In this document: piece by piece, positions 14,350 through 19,715 of the stretch
How positions within the stretch are numbered: the stretch's first letter is position 1
Layout of the letters: every line of letters starts with the position of its first letter
Assembly (NCBI GenBank): GCA_002399025.1
Contig: DHCV01000001.1
Coordinates: 1-19,715, forward strand
DNA: 19,715 nt
Origin: Bacteroidales bacterium UBA4893
GTDB taxonomy: Bacteria; Bacteroidota; Bacteroidia; Bacteroidales; P3
Direction of reading: 5' to 3'
The notes under the pieces: model-generated
The model's input: the letters and a program-made list of their open reading frames with translations, nothing else
What the model was told of the DNA's origin: nothing
The model's database searches: none
Translations under genes and position numbers: made by a program

Positions 14350-15087
14350 TTATTTAGTTTTTTTCAGAAATTGAGGATATAATTCATTCTTAACCCACTT
14401 AAATTCAGGAGAAATCTTAAGAGCTAATTTATAATATTCTTCTGCCTTGTTTGGGTTATTCAATTCTTGATAAGTCATTCCAATTATAGCAATTAAATTG
14501 ATATAAGTCCAATCGTTTTCAGGCTTAATATTATCCATAATTTGCTTTGCTTTAAGGTAGTATTGCAAAGCTTTTTGTTTGGAACCACCAAAAGCAGAGG
14601 GCATATAGTATTCAATATTACCCATTTGTATATATCCAAAATAATTATCTTTATCTAAACTAATTGACTTCTCTGCCTCTTCCATACTCTTAGGACCTAC
14701 AAAAGGAGCCTTTAACTTGTTTAATCCAATCTCAAACCCGTAGTATGCAGATTGATAGGCATGAATGATTGGAATATTAGATTTTATTTTCTTCAATTTA
14801 CTCATTCTTGCTTGACTTCTTTTTATATATTGTTTTGCATCTGTAAATCTCTTATTCCCAATACACCAGCCTATATAACCATATTCATAATTTAAAAGTT
14901 CCAATTCTCTTTTATTATCCTTTTTAGTTTCAAAGTGCATGTTATCAATGGTTTTCTTCCAAACAGCCATATTGTCATTTATGTAGGAATTATATATGGT
15001 TTTCTTTTCTTCACTCGAATAGGAATAAAGAGATACAAAGCTGAAAACAAGAAGTATAATTAATCTTAAGTATATGTTTTTATTCAT
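14350..15087 (-). CDS. Secreted TPR protein
   Basis: A 245-aa protein with a signal peptide (residues 1 to about 24, ending ...SLYSYS). The mature part has tetratricopeptide-like pairs, for example YFGYIQMGNIEYYMP (about 148-162), SKQKALQYYLKAKQIM (about 168-183) and NKAEEYYKLALKISPEFKWV. The motif PSAFGGSKQKAL is typical of a TPR family in which this loop recurs. Periplasmic or outer-membrane-associated. It overlaps the photolyase gene by 8 bp and precedes crtI by 2 bp. Its role in carotenoid production is unknown; it may act in membrane placement or be a passenger. Confidence 0.75.
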   Translation of the reverse strand: MNKNIYLRLIILLVFSFVSLYSYSSEEKKTIYNSYINDNMAVWKKTIDNMHFETKKDNKRELELLNYEYGYIGWCIGNKRFTDAKQYIKRSQARMSKLKKIKSNIPIIHAYQSAYYGFEIGLNKLKAPFVGPKSMEEAEKSISLDKDNYFGYIQMGNIEYYMPSAFGGSKQKALQYYLKAKQIMDNIKPENDWTYINLIAIIGMTYQELNNPNKAEEYYKLALKISPEFKWVKNELYPQFLKKTK

Positions 15088-16390
15088 CTTCTAAATCTTT
15101 TTTAAATCTTAATAAGGTTCTGTTTCTTGCAAAACTATGCTCAATAATGGGTTTAGGATAATCCTTTGTTCCAAATTCTTCTACCCATTTTCTAATATAT
15201 TGAAATTTAGGGTCAAACTTCTCTTGTTGTGTAATTGGGTTAAATATTCTAAAATATGGAGAGGCATCACAACCAGAACCTGCAACCCACTGCCAATTAC
15301 CATTATTGGAAGAAAGTTCATAATCCATAAGCTTATTAGCAAAATAAAGCTCACCCCATCTCCAATCAATTAAAAGATGTTTTGTAAGAAAGCTTGCAGT
15401 AATCATTCTTACTCTATTATGCATAAAACCAGTAGAATTCAATTCTCTCATTCCTGCATCAACAATAGGATAGCCAGTCTTACCCTCGCACCATTTCTCA
15501 AATAAATCTTCATTATTATCCCACCTAATCTTATTATACTTAGTCTTGAAGCTTGAATTCTCAACATAAGGGAAATTATAGAGAATCTGCATAAAGAATT
15601 CCCTCCAAATAAGTTCTTTTAAATATATTATGCTTAGTCTATTTGCAATTTCAGCAAGTTTTCTAATACTAATTCTTCCGAACCTTAATTCTACTCCAAC
15701 TCTTGAAACTCCTTTCTCAAGATAGGGTTTATCACGAGTTGTTTTGTAATTAATTATTAAATCTTCATCAATAATGTATTTTGGAAAAACATCTCCACAA
15801 GGTTTATAACCAATATGTTCTAAATCGAAATTATTATTTTCGATAGGGATTAGATTCTTTAGATATTCCTCGCTCGGATAGTATTCAAGATTAGTATTTT
15901 CAAACTTTTCTAACCAAACTTTAGAATATGGAGTATAGATAGTATAGGGTTTATTATTAGATTTTTGAATTTCATCTTTGTGAAATATTAGAGAATCCTT
16001 AAAGGAGAATGCTTTTATATTTTTGCTTTCAAAATAATCTTTAATTTCTTTATCTCTCTTATTTGCATAGGTTTCATAGTCTTCATTGAAGAATATTGAT
16101 TCGATAGTATAGTTTCCATCTAAGGACTTAAAAACCTCTATTGGCTTACCGTAAAAATACTGAATATTAGAATTATATTCCTTTCTAAGTTTAAAATTTA
16201 TCTCTTCAAGTGATTGGAAGATAAAGCTAAGCCTTTTATCGTATTTATCTGGGAATTGTTTTAATATCTCAGTATCAAAAATAAAAATAGGTAATACATT
16301 CTTCGATGAGGTTAAAGCCTTAAATAACGCATGATTATCATCTAATCTAAGGTCTCTTCTAAACCAGAAAATACTTATTCTTTGCTTCAT
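15080..16390 (-). CDS. phrB: Deoxyribodipyrimidine photolyase
   Basis: A 436-aa FAD-containing enzyme that uses blue light to split cyclobutane pyrimidine dimers. The N-terminal α/β domain starts ISIFWFRRDLRLDDNHAL. The C-terminal FAD domain has WREFFMQIL, GYPIVDAGMRELNSTGFMHN (about 305-324) and, near 358-384, SSNNGNWQWVAGSGCDAS followed by PYFRIFNP, all family hallmarks. It is a class I type enzyme. It is placed in the middle of the carotenoid operon, overlapping the glycosyltransferase stop by ATGA, which makes sense as a joint response to light damage. Confidence 0.95.
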   Translation of the reverse strand: MKQRISIFWFRRDLRLDDNHALFKALTSSKNVLPIFIFDTEILKQFPDKYDKRLSFIFQSLEEINFKLRKEYNSNIQYFYGKPIEVFKSLDGNYTIESIFFNEDYETYANKRDKEIKDYFESKNIKAFSFKDSLIFHKDEIQKSNNKPYTIYTPYSKVWLEKFENTNLEYYPSEEYLKNLIPIENNNFDLEHIGYKPCGDVFPKYIIDEDLIINYKTTRDKPYLEKGVSRVGVELRFGRISIRKLAEIANRLSIIYLKELIWREFFMQILYNFPYVENSSFKTKYNKIRWDNNEDLFEKWCEGKTGYPIVDAGMRELNSTGFMHNRVRMITASFLTKHLLIDWRWGELYFANKLMDYELSSNNGNWQWVAGSGCDASPYFRIFNPITQQEKFDPKFQYIRKWVEEFGTKDYPKPIIEHSFARNRTLLRFKKDLEDE

Positions 16391-17442
16391 ATCGCTCTAC
16401 CCTTCCATTTTAGTTCCCTATTTCTCTTGTTTTGAATAGATTTCAATATAATTTTTCCAAGAATAAACTGCTGATGAAGAATGTATTTTAAATTATCCTT
16501 CACACTTTGATAAGATGTAAGACTAATTAATACTCTTGTTATCAAGATAATAATAAAATAAACTACTAATAAAACTAAATTGCCATTAATTAATATAGGT
16601 ATAAAGCCTAAAGATGTTAGTAACCAGAAGAGTATAGCAATAAAATATGAGTTTCCAAAGAAGTAATTTATATTTTTAGAAAAACCTTGAATGCTTTCTT
16701 TAAGTGAATTATACATTCTACAAGAAATATCCTTAGTTGATGCAAGACAAGCTATTCTTAGTTTATTCTTTTTATAGTAACGAGAGATTTGAATATCTTC
16801 TGCCTTGCTTGTTTTGAATAGTTTATGAGGTTGAATATCCTTATAAGTATTTGCTTTGAAAAGCATAAACTGACCATTTGCTGCTGAAATAGATGAGAAT
16901 TTGGAGTAAAACACTAAAGGAAGAGCAAGAAGAGATAGGAGGATAACGTTCATATTTGGAATTGATATCTTTTCTCCCTTAGTAATCATTATTTGATTTG
17001 GAAAAATACTCAATAGGTCTAAGTCCTTAGAAATAGAATATTTGAGTGCTTTTTCAATAATATTATTCTTTATCCTTACATCTGAATCAATAAAAAGAAG
17101 ATAATCACCATTAGACAAGGTAGATAGATTGTGGCAGGCAAAATTCTTACCCATCCATTCTTTTTCTAAACCATTTGATTCTATTAGCTTTACTCTTGAA
17201 TCCTTTAGAGAATATTCCTTTACAATATTTCCTGTATTATCGCTTGACTCATCGTCGAAAACAAGTATTTCAATAACTACAGGGCTTGTGGAGGTTAAAT
17301 CTTCAAGGATATTCCCAATATTCTCTTCTTCGTTTCTTGCAGGAATAAGTATAGATATTGTTTTATCAGTCTTGATATCAATCTCTTTATTTAGCCTTAC
17401 TCTAAACAGCCAATTAATAAGACTTATTAAAAGTTGGAACAA
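16387..17442 (-). CDS. Family-2 glycosyltransferase, probably carotenoid glycosyltransferase (CrtQ/CruC-like)
   Basis: A 351-aa GT2 enzyme. It has the nucleotide-sugar site ILIPARNEEE (31-40), FDDESSDNT (62-70), the metal-binding DSDVR (119-123) and a later EDIQISRYYK, as in CrtQ of staphyloxanthin synthesis. The C-terminus has membrane segments (about 263-320). It would add a sugar to a hydroxylated carotenoid, in keeping with cruF upstream and the acyltransferase. The start is odd: TTG at 17442 is the only standard candidate, but in the same frame an ATA at 17481 overlaps the preceding stop (ATAA), extending the protein by 13 residues to complete a hydrophobic helix. No ATG lies between. 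Confidence 0.75.
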   Translation of the reverse strand: MFQLLISLINWLFRVRLNKEIDIKTDKTISILIPARNEEENIGNILEDLTSTSPVVIEILVFDDESSDNTGNIVKEYSLKDSRVKLIESNGLEKEWMGKNFACHNLSTLSNGDYLLFIDSDVRIKNNIIEKALKYSISKDLDLLSIFPNQIMITKGEKISIPNMNVILLSLLALPLVFYSKFSSISAANGQFMLFKANTYKDIQPHKLFKTSKAEDIQISRYYKKNKLRIACLASTKDISCRMYNSLKESIQGFSKNINYFFGNSYFIAILFWLLTSLGFIPILINGNLVLLVVYFIIILITRVLISLTSYQSVKDNLKYILHQQFILGKIILKSIQNKRNRELKWKGRAI

Positions 17443-17477
17443 AGAGAAAATAAGAATAAAGATTGAAATGTATTTAA

Positions 17478-18104
17478 TTATTTTTCTCTATGTATTTGTT
17501 TTTCAGTAGAGTTCTTATAAAAATCATTATATGCCTTTTGAATATCTCTTAGATTATAATCTCCGAGGTATTGTTCCAAATAAATATATACCGAAGGCTT
17601 AGGACAAGAAAAATAGTCAATTAAATTGGCAGAGAATATTAGACTTATATCTTTTTCTTTAATTATTTTCTCAATCCCTCTTTTAAAAACAAATTCTGAT
17701 TGGTAAATAGAATTTATCTCTCCTTGAGGGTAAATAACTAAAAGATTATTCTTGTCGTCTAATATGCTTGAAGAATAGTTTATTGAGTCTATAATATGTC
17801 TATATTGATTATTAATGGAGAACCCTCCTGTTTGATTAAAGAATTTATATTTTAATAGCTGATTTTCATGCATCATAAAATAGAATTTCTTCTTAAAGAG
17901 TTTTAGGTTAATATACATTGCCCAAAATCCATCCCACCATGATACGTGATTAGAAATAAGAAGAATGGGTTTGCTTAAATCAAATTCCTTGCTTTCAATA
18001 ATCACAGAGTGGAACTTCTTTCTAATCATTCTCTTCGTATATAATTGAAAGAAAGGATATATAAAGAAATTATGCTTAGCCTTAAGAAATTCCCCTTTAT
18101 TCAT
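17478..18104 (-). CDS. PlsC-type acyltransferase, probably acting on glycosyl carotenoid
   Basis: A 208-aa lysophospholipid-acyltransferase-like protein. It shows the catalytic H-x4-D motif NHVSWWDGF (52-60) and the motif YPQGEI (125-130). In a carotenoid operon beside a GT2, a close parallel is the acyltransferase that finishes staphyloxanthin or salinixanthin-like pigments by acylating the sugar. This role is inferred from context; phospholipid acylation is the alternative. The start is 1 bp after the cruF stop. The gap to the standard start of the next gene is 35 bp. Confidence 0.75.
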   Translation of the reverse strand: MNKGEFLKAKHNFFIYPFFQLYTKRMIRKKFHSVIIESKEFDLSKPILLISNHVSWWDGFWAMYINLKLFKKKFYFMMHENQLLKYKFFNQTGGFSINNQYRHIIDSINYSSSILDDKNNLLVIYPQGEINSIYQSEFVFKRGIEKIIKEKDISLIFSANLIDYFSCPKPSVYIYLEQYLGDYNLRDIQKAYNDFYKNSTEKQIHREK

Positions 18105-18105
18105 A

Positions 18106-18753
18106 TTAGTGTCTAATTAGAATAATAAAGATGAAAAGAATGATTTGAGCTAAATAAATTGGCAAAGCCATTTTGTTTTTAATCTCTATCTTTAGAAAAT
18201 ATCTAATAGAATGAAATACAAATGCAAGTAAACCCCACATTAAAAAGTTTTGGATAGGAATAATATTATCTGCCCATGACCACATCTCCATCTTAGGTGC
18301 TGCTCTCTCCATAATAATATCATAAATTAGCATCAAACTTGAGGGAATAATAATCTGAGAAATAAAACCATACTTAAGCTTTGTAAATATTGAACTGGTA
18401 ATATATATCATTAATATCCAGTTAATTCCAATTAATATAGGAGTCTCAAAAAGTTTAATCCCTAATCCATGATGATATTGGTATTTACCGAATAATAATC
18501 CTGTATTTACGCCAATCATCTCAATAATATAACTTGATATGAATACAAAGGAGAAAAATATTATCCTTTTCCTATCTGTGGCCTTCCTATCGTAATAAAA
18601 CAATAGGCAGAGAGTAAGGATTAGAATTATAGGACTAAGATAGGTAAACAGCATATGAGTATAATTGATTGAGAAACCAATTATACCAACTAAGTAGAAT
18701 ATGATTATATTCTTAATAAAAAACCAGTCATCTTTATTACTAAGCCTATTCAT
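18106..18753 (-). CDS. cruF: CruF-like carotenoid 1',2'-hydratase (DUF422 family)
   Basis: A 215-aa integral membrane protein with about 6-7 hydrophobic segments. The conserved stretch IIEMIGVNTGLLFGKYQYHH (77-96), followed by PILIGINWILM, and later YDIIMERAAPKMEMW, is the hallmark of the CruF/bacterioruberin hydratase family (carotenoid biosynthesis protein, DUF422). CruF adds water to the ψ end of γ-carotene or lycopene, giving a 1'-hydroxyl that can then be glycosylated. The ATG overlaps the idi stop by 8 bp. A few family members have other end-group activities, so exact substrate is not certain. Confidence 0.82.
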   Translation of the reverse strand: MNRLSNKDDWFFIKNIIIFYLVGIIGFSINYTHMLFTYLSPIILILTLCLLFYYDRKATDRKRIIFFSFVFISSYIIEMIGVNTGLLFGKYQYHHGLGIKLFETPILIGINWILMIYITSSIFTKLKYGFISQIIIPSSLMLIYDIIMERAAPKMEMWSWADNIIPIQNFLMWGLLAFVFHSIRYFLKIEIKNKMALPIYLAQIILFIFIILIRH

Positions 18754-19276
18754 TATACTTATCGCTTACCTTTGTAAATATTATCTTAAACCACTCTGTA
18801 TAATTATTTGGATTGTTGTGAATGTCTTTTTTAAGCTCTTCGTAGCTAATGTATTTCCAGTCCTTTACCTCAATTGGACTTGGATTTGGTTCTTGATCAC
18901 AAATAGTACTAAAAAGTCTGTCGTATTCGTGTTCAAAGAGATTATCATTTAGCTTTGCAAAATATGTGAAATCCAATTCATGTTTCAATTCACCTTTAAT
19001 TTCAATCCCCATTTCTTCAATTAATCTTCTTTTAATTGCAACCTCATAGTTTTCTCCAATCAAAGGATGTGTACAACAAGCATTTGTCCAAAGATTAGGG
19101 CTATGGTATTTGTCTTCTGCTCTTTGATGTAATAGCCATTCACCTTTAGAATTCATAATTAACAAGGAAACAGCTCTGTGCATCTTTGCTTCTATATGTG
19201 CTTGAAGTTTTTCCATTTGACCAATTGGATTGTCATTTTGGTCAACTAATTGAACTTTTATATCTTCGTTATTCAT
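18746..19276 (-). CDS. idi: Isopentenyl-diphosphate Δ-isomerase, type I
   Basis: A 176-aa Nudix-fold enzyme that interconverts IPP and DMAPP, supplying both building blocks for phytoene. It has the metal histidines in HIEAKMH (27, 33), the catalytic cysteine in NACCTHP (65-71), the Nudix-like RRLIEEMG (83-90) and the acidic EHEYDRLF (about 114). The length is normal for type I. The start codon overlaps the crtB stop by one base (TAATG), indicating coupling. It is placed to raise flux into carotenoids. Confidence 0.95.
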   Translation of the reverse strand: MNNEDIKVQLVDQNDNPIGQMEKLQAHIEAKMHRAVSLLIMNSKGEWLLHQRAEDKYHSPNLWTNACCTHPLIGENYEVAIKRRLIEEMGIEIKGELKHELDFTYFAKLNDNLFEHEYDRLFSTICDQEPNPSPIEVKDWKYISYEELKKDIHNNPNNYTEWFKIIFTKVSDKYNE

Positions 19277-19715
19277 TAAATGCTTTGTTTTATTTTATAC
19301 TTAATTAATGTATTGAATAACAGTAATAATTTTGAAGAATCACTCACTCTTATTCTCTTTTCAATTACTTTGTTTGCAGGAGTTTGCTTGATTTTATTAA
19401 GCAAACATAGATAGTATTTATATGCAATAATTACTGCTAATTGAGATCCCTTTGGAAGTTCTTTTATCCCAAGTTTTGCTTCCTTGAAATCATCTTCTAT
19501 ATCTTTTATTAGTTCTAATTTGTTTTCTTCATCAAATTTCTCAATTTTGAAATCTACAAAATATGTACGTCCTAAGTTTAATACGTCTTCTTTTAGGTCT
19601 CTAAGAAAATTAACTTTTTGAAATGCAGAGCCTAATCTCATTGCTGGATTATATAGCCTATTAAATAACTCGTTATTATTTTTGCAAAATATCGGCTCAG
19701 ATGAAATATTTGGGG
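19276..19715 (-). CDS. crtB: Phytoene synthase, C-terminal part (runs off the window)
   Basis: The frame is open to the window edge at 19715; the start is outside. The visible C-terminal 145 residues contain RLGSAFQKVNFLRDLKED and LGRTYF, the second Asp-rich motif of squalene/phytoene synthases, in which two GGPP condense to phytoene. The first Asp-rich motif would lie outside. A HpnC/HpnD-type hopanoid protein is less likely because idi, cruF and crtI follow. It is the first gene of the operon visible here; any promoter lies beyond the window. Confidence 0.85.
   Translation of the reverse strand, partial: PNISSEPIFCKNNNELFNRLYNPAMRLGSAFQKVNFLRDLKEDVLNLGRTYFVDFKIEKFDEENKLELIKDIEDDFKEAKLGIKELPKGSQLAVIIAYKYYLCLLNKIKQTPANKVIEKRIRVSDSSKLLLLFNTLIKYKIKQSI

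Noticed and set aside
15137..15373. Plus-strand ORFs within the photolyase, glycosyltransferase and idi genes
   Set aside because: They are shadows of strongly supported minus-strand genes.

Overview
The window is AT-rich DNA from a member of the Bacteroidetes. The evidence is the promoter style (TTG, about 19-20 nt, then TAnnTTTG), the near absence of Shine-Dalgarno sites, GldN-like proteins of the type IX secretion/gliding class, a PGN_0703-type nuclease, a tmRNA tag of the Bacteroidetes type and a flexirubin-free, crtI/crtB/cruF-type carotenoid operon. The genus cannot be told from the sequence.

Region 1 (1-4450) is an accessory patch. It holds a few small unrecognised genes: two secreted or lipoprotein candidates, two paralogous immunity-like proteins, a 228-aa protein and a broken fragment resembling a polymorphic-toxin tip. 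Between them lie copies and relics of one repeat family. Each full copy has REP-like hairpin ends (foot GTC, stem GTGCGGGA/TCCCGCAC) and a 98-bp core that carries a Bacteroidetes -7 box, an ATG and 23 open codons. In two copies this reading frame runs straight into a downstream gene exactly where that gene's own second codon (Lys) and signal peptide begin. This is the most unusual thing in the window.

Region 2 (4437-7030) is a promoter-led operon of two GldN-like secreted proteins and a SpoU-family RNA methyltransferase. Region 3 (7054-7670) is a tRNA-Asp with its own promoter and terminator, followed by ssrA (tmRNA).

Region 4 (7853-11844) holds a pirin, a PD-(D/E)XK nuclease-like protein, a decayed PiT phosphate-transporter gene, a lipoprotein, a four-unit 21-bp tandem repeat between divergent promoters, a YgbA-type 'nitrous oxide-stimulated promoter' family protein, two hairpins and a frameshifted gene remnant. 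Region 5 (11841-12853) is a RhuM-Fic fusion with its own promoter.

Region 6 (12872-19715, minus strand) is a tightly packed carotenoid operon read right to left: crtB (partial, running off the window), idi, cruF, a PlsC-type acyltransferase, a family-2 glycosyltransferase, a DNA photolyase, a secreted TPR protein and crtI. Together these would supply isoprenoid precursor, make and desaturate phytoene, hydrate the end group and then probably glycosylate and acylate it. That predicts an acyl-glycosyl carotenoid, with photolyase as a co-expressed light defence. No cyclase gene is in the window.
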